Shown piece by piece: positions 1 to 7,721 of a stretch of DNA of 38,478 bases (the first letter of the stretch is position 1; every line of letters begins with the position of its first letter). Origin of the DNA: a candidate division NC10 bacterium RIFCSPLOWO2_12_FULL_66_18 (lineage in GTDB: Bacteria; Methylomirabilota; Methylomirabilia; Methylomirabilales; 2-02-FULL-66-22); NCBI GenBank assembly GCA_001771285.1, contig METI01000091.1:1-38478 (forward strand). Reading direction: 5' to 3'. The translations under genes and the position numbers were made by a program. A model generated the notes under the pieces. It saw only the letters and a list, made by a program, of their open reading frames with translations. It did no database searches and was not told the DNA's origin.

Positions 1-1
1 G

Positions 2-172
2 ATCGCGCTCCGCGCCGTCCACAGCCAGGACGGCATGACGGCCGACTGGGTCCGCCTGCCCTACGACGTCCTGGCTGGCATCAGCAGCCGGATCGCCAAC
101 GAGGTGAAGGGCGTCAACCGGGTCGTTTACGACGTCAGCAGCAAACCCCCGAGCACGATCGAGTGGGAATGA
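2..172 (+). CDS. guaA: GMP synthase (glutamine-hydrolysing), C-terminal end, partial
   Basis: This is the last 56 codons of GMP synthase, which aminates XMP to GMP in purine synthesis. The 5' part lies outside the window. The frame reads through [13 protein letters not shown], then [13 protein letters not shown], and ends [11 protein letters not shown]-stop. That is the hallmark C-terminal dimerisation segment of bacterial GuaA, where nearly all proteins end in PPATIEWE or a close variant. The stop is TGA at 170-172. A diverged second copy of the last 144 nt lies at 459-602, so this end of the gene is probably an integration site that has been used. Assignment is from direct recognition of the conserved tail. 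Whether the upstream gene is intact cannot be seen. Confidence 0.95.
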   Translation: MALRAVHSQDGMTADWVRLPYDVLAGISSRIANEVKGVNRVVYDVSSKPPSTIEWE

Positions 173-294
173 GTGACGGTGCTGCGGTGCGGAAGTGCCG
201 CTGTGCTGCAGTTTCGGACAGGAACCCGATGGCTTCCGACATGGGCCTGATTGCGTTTCCGCCTCCGGTTGGTCCGAATGATCGAGGTGGTCCA

Positions 295-468
295 ATGAGG
301 AAGAAGCCTGAGCCGGCGCCGATGGCCGAGATCCACAAGATTCAGGTGCAGATTTACGAAGAGACGAAGCACATGTCAATCCGGGAGAAGGTGGCCTATT
401 ATCGCCGTGCTCGCAAGGAGCTGGGTCTCACGACTTTGGCTCCCCGGCAGAAACGGAAGACGGCATGA
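295..468 (+). CDS. Small orphan antitoxin-like protein
   Basis: A 57-residue ORF with a GAGGTGG ribosome-binding site about 5 nt before the ATG. The core [17 protein letters not shown], followed by a basic helix (YYRRARKEL), resembles small conserved proteins often encoded beside toxin genes and read as antitoxin-like. That is family-level resemblance only, and no toxin gene sits beside it here. The last codons and the TGA stop (466-468) lie inside the duplicated guaA 3' segment, in another frame, so its natural C-terminus may have been cut when that segment was joined. It lies wholly between the two guaA ends and is probably element cargo. An upstream ATG at 163 is open in frame but overlaps the guaA stop and is less likely. 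Confidence 0.5.
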   Translation: MRKKPEPAPMAEIHKIQVQIYEETKHMSIREKVAYYRRARKELGLTTLAPRQKRKTA

Positions 469-602
469 CGGCCGACTGGGTGCGCCTGCCCTACGACGTC
501 CTGGCAACGATCAGCAGCCGGATCGCCAACGAGGTGAAGGGCGTCAACCGGGTCGTCTACGACGTCAGCAGCAAGCCGCCGAGTACTATTGAATGGAAGT
601 AG
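459..602 (+). pseudogene. guaA: Second, truncated copy of the guaA 3' end (candidate attachment-site remnant)
   Basis: This matches 29-172 over 144 nt with roughly 16 differences by eye, no gaps and the same reading frame. It encodes the guaA C-terminus again, from MTADWVRLP to STIEWK, ending in TAG. Only two residues differ (G to T in the middle, final E to K), so most differences are synonymous. That pattern suggests both copies were once the ends of functional guaA genes in different genomes, rather than a recent local duplication. No 5' gene part or start is attached. The guaA 3' end is a known site for genomic-island integration by tyrosine recombinases, and this fits the displaced or incoming half of such a site. 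Confidence 0.85.
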
Positions 603-672
603 GCAGGTTTGATGAAGTCGCTCCCTGCAGTGGCAATGGAGTCCGGGGCGTCTGAGCGGATAGCGGAACACG

Positions 673-1587
673 ATGCCTAACGTCCACAAAGCGAACCTCC
701 TTGCAACGCTGCGTGCCAGGTTCGGAGACATCCGAAAGCTTGGCGGCAGTGAATCCCTGTATGCGGTAGGCAATGAAGCGGCCCGAATCTACATCCGGTA
801 TTCTAGGGTCCACCCTAAGGGGCGAACGTTCTTCGGTCTCCGGGAGGCAGATCTGCGCCAGCTCGAAGGTCATAATGCCTTCCTCTGTTTTCTGCTCGAC
901 GACGGCTCGCTACCCCTGTTCATTCCCTATACCGACTTCGAGGAAGTATTCCGTAGCGCCCAGACGGCGAAAGACGGTCAGTACAAGGTGCAGCTCTTTA
1001 CGCAAGGTGATGCGCTGGAGCTGTACGTTGCACGCCGAGGACGTTTTAACGTAGAAGTGTACGTTGGGCTGGAACCGCTTGCGCATGGACTAGATACCAA
1101 GCGACTCCGTCAGGCGGCCGACCTCTCGCATTCTCAGGTGCAAACGCTCCTTGCTGGCATCGGCCATATCAAAGGCTTCGACGTATGCGTGCCGGAGAGT
1201 GATGCAGGAAAGCTTGATTGGTCCCGCACGGCGCGATTTTCGCTCCGCGGCGACATTCCAGCTGGTTTTGATCGCATCCAAGGAATCCTGTCCGAGATTG
1301 ATGTGGTATGGATCGCGAGCGGCAGGAATGCGATTGAGGGCCGGTTTGAGGTCGAGCACTCGACACCGATTTACTCCGGCCTTCTCCGCTTCAATGATGT
1401 GCTTCTAACTGAGCCCAAGGTTTCAAGGTTCTCCATCGTCTCGAACGACACTAGGCGTGCAGTATTCTCCCGGCAGGTCTTTCGGCCGACTTTCACGAGG
1501 AGCGGGCTGGCCGAGCGTGTGAGCTTCCTCGAATACGCGAACGTTCTCGACTGGCACGAGCGACTGGCTAAGGGGGGAGGCGCGTGA
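673..1587 (+). CDS. Putative PD-(D/E)XK-like nuclease of an island (uncharacterised)
   Basis: A 304-residue soluble protein starting MPNVHKANLL. The N-terminal half contains a GLREADLRQLE stretch and a VARRGRFNVEVY stretch. The C-terminal half has IDVVWIASG, then GRFEVEHSTPIYSGLLRF. An Asp in a hydrophobic strand followed by E-V-E in the next strand resembles a PD-(D/E)XK core with an ExE variant, as in BamHI-type enzymes; this is inference from pattern. There is no membrane segment or signal peptide. The next gene overlaps by 4 nt (GTGA), so the pair is probably co-translated. Base composition is visibly less GC-rich than in neighbouring dnaE or guaA, which suggests transfer. No methyltransferase partner is visible. 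Function is not established. Confidence 0.6.
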   Translation: MPNVHKANLLATLRARFGDIRKLGGSESLYAVGNEAARIYIRYSRVHPKGRTFFGLREADLRQLEGHNAFLCFLLDDGSLPLFIPYTDFEEVFRSAQTAKDGQYKVQLFTQGDALELYVARRGRFNVEVYVGLEPLAHGLDTKRLRQAADLSHSQVQTLLAGIGHIKGFDVCVPESDAGKLDWSRTARFSLRGDIPAGFDRIQGILSEIDVVWIASGRNAIEGRFEVEHSTPIYSGLLRFNDVLLTEPKVSRFSIVSNDTRRAVFSRQVFRPTFTRSGLAERVSFLEYANVLDWHERLAKGGGA

Positions 1588-1805
1588 CCCGGACTCGCGC
1601 GAGAGCACCAATCTACACGGTCGTTGACGTATGGCGGGGGATTGCGGTAGGTGCGTATAGTTTCCAACGCCTGGAGAATGCACGAAAGTGCATGGCGCGG
1701 CTTCGAGCGGGACGCAACCTGCAAGAGGATGACGTACGATTGTTCGAGGGTGTCCTGGACGCTCATCCGGAAGAGAGTCAGGTGGCCGGGATCGACGTGC
1801 GGTGA
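1584..1805 (+). CDS. Small conserved-looking protein in the island cassette
   Basis: A 73-residue protein with a GTG start overlapping the preceding stop by 4 nt. It has a compact pattern: YTVVDVWRGIAVGAYSF, then a helix-rich part (NARKCMARLRAGRNL), then EDDVRLFEGVL. I do not recognise the family. The tight coupling to the nuclease-like gene before it, and the 7-nt gap to the gene after it, suggest a three-gene operon. It may be an accessory or control protein of a restriction-like system, but nothing in the sequence (no helix-turn-helix, no zinc motif) shows this directly. Confidence 0.55.
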   Translation: MTRTRARAPIYTVVDVWRGIAVGAYSFQRLENARKCMARLRAGRNLQEDDVRLFEGVLDAHPEESQVAGIDVR

Positions 1806-1812
1806 GGCGTGA

Positions 1813-2409
1813 ATGGAGCTATCGCGCATCCGGTCCCACGAGCGAGGTGAATCCGTCATTTTTGAGAAAAGCCTCGGTGAGGTATATGCTGAGGCGCGGG
1901 AGACGATGCTGGGGACGCGAGTCAAGCTGGTGCCGGATAGAGCGGAGGACAGTCTGCGGGTCATCCACGACCGCATATTGAGAGAGCTTGCAGGGCGCGG
2001 GTGGGAAATCGGTGTTAGCGTCTTCCCAGCGTCCGCTCCAGCCATGTTTCAGCGCGGACATTATCGTCTTGACGCGACCAAGAAAACGGGAAGCGGTAGC
2101 GGACTGGGATTGATCTGCCATTTTGGAAGTTCGGAATTCCTCTTGCGCAAGTTCATGCTGATCTCGGAGGCGGTGCGACGGGGGGCTGTGGAATGCGGTG
2201 TCTTGGCACTGATGACCCGCGACGTCAAACCATACGTCAGCGGTCGACCTGCTTGCTATGAGGAAGCGCAACGGTTGCTTCAAGTGTATGGGCAATCGGG
2301 ATTCCGCGGCGTTCCGATGGTTCTGTGGGGACTAAGGCCGGAAAGCGTGCAACCAGGGCTCGCTTATGGGGCTACAGGCTTGCAGGCCAGGGCTCGGTGC
2401 TCGCGATGA
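1813..2409 (+). CDS. Putative BglII/BamHI-like restriction endonuclease relative, possibly inactive
   Basis: A 198-residue protein beginning MELSRIRSHERGES. The central part YRLDATKK, then LGLICHFG, then a long helix (LLRKFMLISEAVRRGAVECGVL) and LMTRD recalls the BglII/BamHI fold. In that fold an Asp-bearing strand is followed by a V-E-V-Q-F-G type strand and a dimerisation helix. Here the strand reads L-I-C-H-F-G, so the expected catalytic Glu appears absent if the alignment is right. This is a hand alignment and low confidence. The last residues (GLAYGATGLQARARCSR) look like read-through into neighbouring sequence, so the native C-terminus may be lost. The stop overlaps the ybaK-like start (ATGA at 2406-2409). 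Confidence 0.5.
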   Translation: MELSRIRSHERGESVIFEKSLGEVYAEARETMLGTRVKLVPDRAEDSLRVIHDRILRELAGRGWEIGVSVFPASAPAMFQRGHYRLDATKKTGSGSGLGLICHFGSSEFLLRKFMLISEAVRRGAVECGVLALMTRDVKPYVSGRPACYEEAQRLLQVYGQSGFRGVPMVLWGLRPESVQPGLAYGATGLQARARCSR

Positions 2410-2942
2410 AGGAGGAACCTCTCGACCTCGCCGATTTCATTCTGGAGCATGATCTACAGGCGGAGATCGTGGCGCCAGGTGCGCACATGCCCACGGTGGA
2501 TGCCGCCGCGGCGGCGATGAAGGTGGCGCCGGAGCAGATTTTCAAGTCCATCCTGTTCCAAGCGAAGGACGGCCGGTGCGTGATGGTGATTGCCTGTGGG
2601 AATGGGCGAGTTGACCTCCAGCGTGTCCAGGGGATCACGGGACTCCATGCATTGAGACTGGCAAAACCCGATGTGGTCTTCGCCAAGACGGGGTACCCGG
2701 CGGGCGGGACGCCGCCGGTCGGACACCGGGAGAAGTTCCCGGTGATCGTGGACACCCGGGTCGCCGCGCGGGAGTGGGGCTACGCCGGCGGCGGTCAGCC
2801 GGCACTCCTCGTGAAGATCAAGTCGGCCGACATCATCCGCCTGACGGATGGGACTGTGCACGATGTGATTTCGGATTCCGTCAGCCCGGAAGGCGTGAGA
2901 CGTAAGGCGGAAGGGGTAAGGGGCGGAAGGCGTCAGGCGTGA
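2406..2942 (+). CDS. YbaK/EbsC-type aminoacyl-tRNA editing protein
   Basis: A 178-residue protein of the YbaK/ProX deacylase family, which hydrolyses mischarged tRNAs such as Cys-tRNA(Pro) in trans. Family marks are AAAAMKVAPEQIFKSILF (the conserved lysine of the editing pocket lies in QIFKS), VMVIACGNGRVDL, and a glycine-rich TGYPAGGTPPVGH loop. The ATG at 2406 was chosen because the conserved domain begins about ten residues later and GAAGGAGG-like purines surround it; an in-frame ATG at 2325 lies in the preceding gene. The last roughly 17 codons (GVRRKAEGVRGGRRQA) are encoded by an intergenic-type word repeat, so the native end was probably nearer SVSPEG. Confidence 0.85.
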   Translation: MKEEPLDLADFILEHDLQAEIVAPGAHMPTVDAAAAAMKVAPEQIFKSILFQAKDGRCVMVIACGNGRVDLQRVQGITGLHALRLAKPDVVFAKTGYPAGGTPPVGHREKFPVIVDTRVAAREWGYAGGGQPALLVKIKSADIIRLTDGTVHDVISDSVSPEGVRRKAEGVRGGRRQA

Positions 2943-2990
2943 GACGTGAGGGGGAAAAGGCTGAGGGCTGAGTGCTGAAGACAGAGGGCT
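2891..2990 (+). repeat. Degenerate short-word repeat (GTGAGACGT / GGCTGAGGGCTGAGTGCTGA type)
   Basis: Runs of near-identical words such as GGCGTGAGACG, GGCGGAAGG and GGCTGAG fill the 3' end of the ybaK-like gene and the gap to dnaE. The repeat supplies the gene's final codons and its TGA. Similar word repeats with other words occur elsewhere in this window. The dnaE ribosome-binding region is poor as a result (ACAGAGGGCTAGAA before the ATG). Confidence 0.8.
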
Positions 2991-2994
2991 AGAA

Positions 2995-5900
2995 ATGCCG
3001 CGCGCGGATTTTGTGCATCTGCACCTGCATACGCAGTACTCGCTCCTGGACGGGGCCTGCCAGCTCGACAAGCTGATGGGCAAGGCCAAGGAATACCGGA
3101 TGCCGGCCCTGGCCATGACCGATCACGGCAACCTGTTCGGGGCGGTGGACTTCTACACCCTGGCCAGCAAGGAGGGGATCAAGCCCATCGTCGGCTGCGA
3201 GGTGTACGTGGCGCCGGGCAGCCGGTTCGAGCGGTCGCCGCAGGACGGCCAGTACGAGGGGGCGAACCACCTGACGCTCCTGGCGCGGGACATGGCCGGC
3301 TACAAGAACCTGATCAAGCTGGTGACGGCCGGCTACCTGGAGGGGTTCTACTACAAGCCGCGCATCGATCGGGAGCTCTTCGCGCAGCACGCCCAGGGCC
3401 TGCTGGCGCTCTCGGGCTGTCTCAACAGCGAGTTCTGCCACGCCCTGCTGGAGAAGGACGACGCCAAGGCGGAAAAGATCGCCGGCTGGTACATGGACGT
3501 GCTGGGCCGGGAGAACTTCTACCTGGAGATCCAGGATCACGGCCTGGAGGACCAGCGGACCGCGGGCCAGGGGACGCTGGCGATCGCCAAACGGCTGGGA
3601 CTGCCCGTGGTGGCCACCAACGACGTGCATTACCTGAACGCGGGCGACCACAAGGCGCACGAGGTGCTCCTGTGCATCCAGACCGGCAAGACCATGAAGG
3701 ACGCGGACCGCTGGCGCTTCAGCGCGCAGCAGTTCTACTTCAAATCCCCGGCCGAGATGCAGGCGCTGTTCGGCGAGCTGCCGGAGACCCTGAAGAACAC
3801 CATCGCGGTGGCGGAGCGGTGCAACCTGGAGTTGAAGTTCGGACAGATCCTGCTGCCCAAGTACACGGTCCCGGAGGGCTACACGCTGGACACCTACCTG
3901 CGGAAGCTGGCGGAGGAGGGCTTGCGGAAGCGCTTCGAGAATCCCGGGCCAGAGGTGATCGAGCGGTTGAATCGAGAGCTCCAGGTCATCGAGAAGATGG
4001 GGTTCGCGGGCTACTTCCTGGTGGTCTGGGATTTCATCAGCTTCGCTCGATCCCGGGGCATCCCGGTGGGGCCGGGCCGCGGATCGGCGGCCGGGTCGCT
4101 GGTGGCCTACTGCCTGGGCATCACCAACATTGACCCCTTGCGCTACGGCCTGCTGTTCGAGCGGTTCCTGAACCCCGAGCGGATCAGCATGCCGGACATG
4201 GACATTGATTTTTGCTACGAGCGCCGGGGCGAGGTCATCGAGTACGTGACCAAGAAGTACGGGGCGGAGAACGTCGCCCAGATCATCACCTTCGGGACCC
4301 TGGGGGCCAAGGCGGTCATCCGGGACGTGGCCCGGGCCATGGGCATGACATATGCCGACGGGGACAAGATCGCCAAGATGGTTCCCAATACCCTGAACAT
4401 CAGCCTGGAGGACGCCGTTCGCGATTCGGCGCCGCTGCGCGAGTCGGTGGAGAAGCGGCCCGAGGTGGCGGAGCTGATGGAGACAGCCAAGGTGCTGGAG
4501 GGGCTGACCCGCCACGCCTCGACCCACGCCGCGGGGGTGGTGATCAGTCACGAGCCTCTGATCGAGCACCTGCCGCTGTACAAGGGGGCCAAGGGAGAAA
4601 TCACGACCCAGTACGCCATGGGGGCCATCGAGAAGATCGGCCTGCTCAAGATGGACTTCCTGGGCCTCCGGACTCTGACGGTCATCGCCAACACGGTGAA
4701 GCTTATCCAGCAGAGCCGGGGCGTCAGCCTGGACATGGAGCGAATCCCCCTGGAAGACACCGCCAGCTTCCAGCTCCTGGGCGAGGCCAAGACCTTCGGC
4801 GTGTTCCAGTTGGAATCCTCGGGCATGCGGGACCTGCTGCGCCAGCTCCGCCCCAACCGGATCGAGGACATCATCGCCCTGGTGGCCCTGTACCGGCCGG
4901 GCCCCATGCAACTGATCCCGGACTTCATCGAGCGGAAGCACGGCCGGACCAAGGTGGTGTACGACCACCCCCTCATGGAGGAGATCCTCCGCGACACCTA
5001 CGGGATCATGGTCTACCAGGAACAGGTCATGCGCATCGCCTCGGACCTGGCCGGGTTCAGCATGGGCGAGGCGGACATCCTGCGCCGGGCCATGGGCAAG
5101 AAGAACCCCGAGCTGATGGCCGAACAGCGCAAGAAGTTCGTGGACGGGGCCGTGGCCCGCGGCGTCCCGGAGAAGAAGGCGGAGCGGATCTTCGGATTCA
5201 TGGAGCAGTTCGCGGGGTACGGCTTCAACAAATCCCATTCGGCGGCGTACGCGCTGATCGCCTACCAGACCGCCTATCTGAAGGCGAACTACCCGGTGGA
5301 GTTCATGGCCGCCCTCCTCACGTCCGAGATGGCCGACACGGACAAGATCGTGAAGTACATCGAGGAGTGCCGGGCCATGGGGATCGAGGTCCTGCCGCCG
5401 GACGCGAACGAGTCCAGCAACGACTTCACGGTGGTGGGCGACAAGGTCCGCTTCGGCCTGGTGGCGGTGAAGAACGTAGGGGAGGCGGCCATCCACTCCA
5501 TCGTGAACGCGCGGCGGGACCAGGGGCGGTTCCCCGACCTCTTCGACTTCTGCGAACGCGTGGACCTGCGCCTGGTGAACAAGCGGGTGGTCGAGAGCCT
5601 GATCAAGTGCGGTGCCTTCGACTCCCTGGGGGCGCGGCGGGCCCAGCTCATGGCGGTGGTGGACACGGCCATGGAAGCCGCCTCAGCGAGCCAGCGGGAC
5701 CGGGCCCACGGGCAGGTGTCGTTCTTGGACGTGCTGTCCTTGACCGGGACGGCCCGGCGCAAGGCGCCCGCCCTGCCCGAGGTGCCGGAGTGGGAGCGGC
5801 CACAGCTGCTGGCCGGCGAGAAGGAAACCCTGGGCTTTTACGTGACGGGACACCCCCTGGCGGAGCACCGGGGGCTCATCGCCAGGCACACGAACCTGAC

Positions 5901-6429
5901 GACGGAGGACCTCCCCTCGTTGCCGGACAAATCCACGGTGAAACTTGGGGCCATCGTCACCGCGGTCAAGGAGATCAGCACCAAGGGCGGGGACCGGATG
6001 GCCTTCGTCACGCTGGAGGACATGCAGGGGTCGGTGGATGCGGTGGTGTTCCCCGATCTCTACCGGTCCAGCATGCTGCACCTGGCCAAGGATTCCGTGG
6101 TGCTGGTGAAGGGGCAGGTGGACATCGGGGAGGAGACGGTCAAGTTGCTGCTGAGCGACGTGCAGCCCCTGTCCCTGCCGGCCAACGGCGGCCCGCCCCT
6201 GGTGGAGGTGACACTGGCCGGCGAGGCCGCCAGCTCGGACGGGTTGCGGCGGTTGAAGGCGCTTTTCGAGGCGCATCGTGGGAACTCTCCGCTGCGCCTG
6301 CATATCCGGCTCCCCGAGGGTGGCCAGGTGACCATCGCGCCGGCCCCCACGCTGGCCGTGGCGGCGGGTGAAGGGCTGCGACAGGCGCTGGAGGCGGAAT
6401 TCGGCCCCGGCTGCCTTACAGGCTGCTGA
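2995..6429 (+). CDS. dnaE: DNA polymerase III alpha subunit
   Basis: The replicative C-family polymerase, 1144 residues, a normal length for DnaE1. The N-terminal PHP domain starts at once (FVHLHLHTQYSLLDG, residues 6-20; AMTDHGNLFG). The polymerase core carries PDMDIDF with catalytic Asp401 and Asp403, and KMDFLGLRTLT with the third Asp near 554. VGPGRGSAAGSLVAYCLGI and GFNKSHSAAYALIAYQTAYLK are typical palm/fingers segments. Helix-hairpin-helix and OB-fold regions follow (near LVNKRVVESLIKCGAFDSLG and TAVKEISTKGGDRMAFVTLED). The last residues (CLTGC) and the TGA fall inside a palindromic repeat that begins at 6419, so the true ancestral end has been replaced or trimmed. accA follows on the same strand. 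Confidence 0.98.
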   Translation: MPRADFVHLHLHTQYSLLDGACQLDKLMGKAKEYRMPALAMTDHGNLFGAVDFYTLASKEGIKPIVGCEVYVAPGSRFERSPQDGQYEGANHLTLLARDMAGYKNLIKLVTAGYLEGFYYKPRIDRELFAQHAQGLLALSGCLNSEFCHALLEKDDAKAEKIAGWYMDVLGRENFYLEIQDHGLEDQRTAGQGTLAIAKRLGLPVVATNDVHYLNAGDHKAHEVLLCIQTGKTMKDADRWRFSAQQFYFKSPAEMQALFGELPETLKNTIAVAERCNLELKFGQILLPKYTVPEGYTLDTYLRKLAEEGLRKRFENPGPEVIERLNRELQVIEKMGFAGYFLVVWDFISFARSRGIPVGPGRGSAAGSLVAYCLGITNIDPLRYGLLFERFLNPERISMPDMDIDFCYERRGEVIEYVTKKYGAENVAQIITFGTLGAKAVIRDVARAMGMTYADGDKIAKMVPNTLNISLEDAVRDSAPLRESVEKRPEVAELMETAKVLEGLTRHASTHAAGVVISHEPLIEHLPLYKGAKGEITTQYAMGAIEKIGLLKMDFLGLRTLTVIANTVKLIQQSRGVSLDMERIPLEDTASFQLLGEAKTFGVFQLESSGMRDLLRQLRPNRIEDIIALVALYRPGPMQLIPDFIERKHGRTKVVYDHPLMEEILRDTYGIMVYQEQVMRIASDLAGFSMGEADILRRAMGKKNPELMAEQRKKFVDGAVARGVPEKKAERIFGFMEQFAGYGFNKSHSAAYALIAYQTAYLKANYPVEFMAALLTSEMADTDKIVKYIEECRAMGIEVLPPDANESSNDFTVVGDKVRFGLVAVKNVGEAAIHSIVNARRDQGRFPDLFDFCERVDLRLVNKRVVESLIKCGAFDSLGARRAQLMAVVDTAMEAASASQRDRAHGQVSFLDVLSLTGTARRKAPALPEVPEWERPQLLAGEKETLGFYVTGHPLAEHRGLIARHTNLTTEDLPSLPDKSTVKLGAIVTAVKEISTKGGDRMAFVTLEDMQGSVDAVVFPDLYRSSMLHLAKDSVVLVKGQVDIGEETVKLLLSDVQPLSLPANGGPPLVEVTLAGEAASSDGLRRLKALFEAHRGNSPLRLHIRLPEGGQVTIAPAPTLAVAAGEGLRQALEAEFGPGCLTGC

Positions 6430-6546
6430 AAAAAGGCCCATCTACTGCGTCAGGCGCTCGTCGCGGCACTGCGACGTACACACCGATGTACGCCTCGTGC
6501 CGCTAGCTCGCGCCTTCCTTGCATCTGGACCTTTTTGATCAGCCTG
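6419..6546. repeat. Long imperfect palindromic intergenic element with GTACA hairpin core
   Basis: The ends are inverted: CAGGCTGCTGAAAAAAGGCC on the left, and the complement of GGACCTTTTTGATCAGCCTG on the right. The middle holds CGTACA (6475-6480), loop CACCGA, TGTACG (6487-6492). The flanks around it also pair imperfectly (GGCGCTCGTCGCGGCAC with GTGCCGCTAGCTCGCGCC). The dnaE stop TGA lies in the left arm. It resembles a REP/MITE-type palindrome seen between genes in many environmental genomes (from memory). It could also act as a transcription terminator in both directions. Confidence 0.8.
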
Positions 6547-6607
6547 AGCCGGGCTGATGACGGGGCGACAGCGACAGGAATCGATCTCGGACGCCCAGGG
6601 GGCACCC

Positions 6608-6661
6608 GAATGTCGAATTTCGAATCTGAAAAATCCGAAATCCGAAATCCGAAATCCGAAA
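6608..6661. repeat. AATCCGAAATCCGAAATC word repeat
   Basis: About five head-to-tail copies of the 8-mer ATCCGAAA, preceded by GAATTTCGAATCT. It sits 35 nt upstream of accA. The same words, arranged as an inverted repeat, occur between glpX and hisS (14457-14522). Confidence 0.85.
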
Positions 6662-6696
6662 TGGCTGAAGGTCGCTGTTCTCCTTGAGGGTGTCCG

Positions 6697-7656
6697 ATGC
6701 CGACCTACACCCTGGAATTCGAGAAGCCGATCCTGGAACTGGAGACCAAGATCCAGGACTTGAAGCAGTTCGCCCAGGTGGAGCAGGTGGACTTCTCGAC
6801 CGAGATCGCCCGCCTGGAGAAGAAGGTCGCCCGGCTGCAAGAAGAGATCTTCGCCAACCTCACCGCGTGGCAGCGCACCCAGATCGCCCGGCATCCCAAC
6901 CGGCCCTACGCTTTGGATTACATCCGGTTGATGCTGACCGACTTCATCGAATTGCACGGGGACCGCGGCTTTGCCGACGACAGGGCGATCGTGGGCGGCC
7001 TGGCGCGGCTGGAGGGGATGGGGTTGGTGGTCCTCGGACACCAGAAGGGGCGGGACACCAAGGAGAAGCTGGCGCGCAACTTCGCCATGGCCAACCCCGA
7101 GGGCTACCGCAAGGCCCTCCGCCTCATGAGGCTGGCGGAGAAGTTCGGCAAGCCGGTCCTCACGCTGGTGGACACGCCCGGGGCGTATCCCGGGATCGGC
7201 GCCGAGGAGCGGGGGCAGGCCGAGGCCATCGCCAGGAACCTGCGGGAGATGTCGGATCTGAAGGTTCCCATCGTGGTGGCGATCACCGGGGAGGGGGGGT
7301 CTGGTGGCGCCCTGGGGATCGCCGTGGGGGACACGGTCCTGATGCTGGGGTACGCCATCTACTCCGTGATCTCTCCTGAGGGCTGTGCTTCCATCCTCTG
7401 GAGGGATCCAGCCAAGGCGCCGGAGGCGGCTGCGGCGATGGGGATCACCGCCCAGACGCTGAAACGCCTGGCCGTGATCGACGAGATCGTGCCAGAGCCC
7501 GTGGGTGGCGCCCACCGCAACCACCAGGAGATGGCCACGACCCTGAAAGGGGTTCTGGTGAAGGCCTTCGACCGGTTGCGACGGGTTCCCCTGGACGAGT
7601 TGCTGGAGCAACGGTATCAGAAGTTCCGGCGGATGGGGGTCTTCGAAGAGGGCTGA
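6697..7656 (+). CDS. accA: Acetyl-CoA carboxylase carboxyltransferase alpha subunit
   Basis: The alpha half of the carboxyltransferase that transfers CO2 from carboxybiotin to acetyl-CoA, the first step of fatty acid synthesis. It is 319 residues, the usual length. It begins [14 protein letters not shown], as AccA proteins do, with a coiled N-terminal helix, then [12 protein letters not shown] and [13 protein letters not shown]. The crotonase-fold core follows: [18 protein letters not shown], then [17 protein letters not shown], then [16 protein letters not shown], which forms the oxyanion and CoA-binding sites. The ATG follows GAGGGTGTCCG, a modest ribosome site. Its partner accD is not in the window. 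A terminator-like hairpin follows. Confidence 0.97.
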   Translation: MPTYTLEFEKPILELETKIQDLKQFAQVEQVDFSTEIARLEKKVARLQEEIFANLTAWQRTQIARHPNRPYALDYIRLMLTDFIELHGDRGFADDRAIVGGLARLEGMGLVVLGHQKGRDTKEKLARNFAMANPEGYRKALRLMRLAEKFGKPVLTLVDTPGAYPGIGAEERGQAEAIARNLREMSDLKVPIVVAITGEGGSGGALGIAVGDTVLMLGYAIYSVISPEGCASILWRDPAKAPEAAAAMGITAQTLKRLAVIDEIVPEPVGGAHRNHQEMATTLKGVLVKAFDRLRRVPLDELLEQRYQKFRRMGVFEEG

Positions 7657-7681
7657 GTCAGCGCGGTTGCTCATCCCGGAG

Positions 7682-7721
7682 AGGCGCCCGTGGCGGTGTG
7701 CAGGGCGCCTTTCACGTTCTT
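7682..7721 (+). terminator. Intrinsic terminator candidate after accA
   Basis: AGGCGCCC (7682-7689) pairs perfectly with GGGCGCCT (7703-7710) around a 13-nt loop. A T-containing tail (TTCACGTTCTT) follows. It lies 26 nt after the accA stop. Confidence 0.6.

Noticed and set aside
2989-5496. Long minus-strand open frame opposite dnaE
   Set aside because: It is a GC-codon shadow: composition is rich in His, Gln, Arg, Leu and Val with no domain pattern, whereas dnaE is unambiguous.
6419-6546. Insertion sequence at the dnaE end
   Set aside because: There is no transposase and the element is only 128 bp. At most it is a MITE- or REP-like palindrome.
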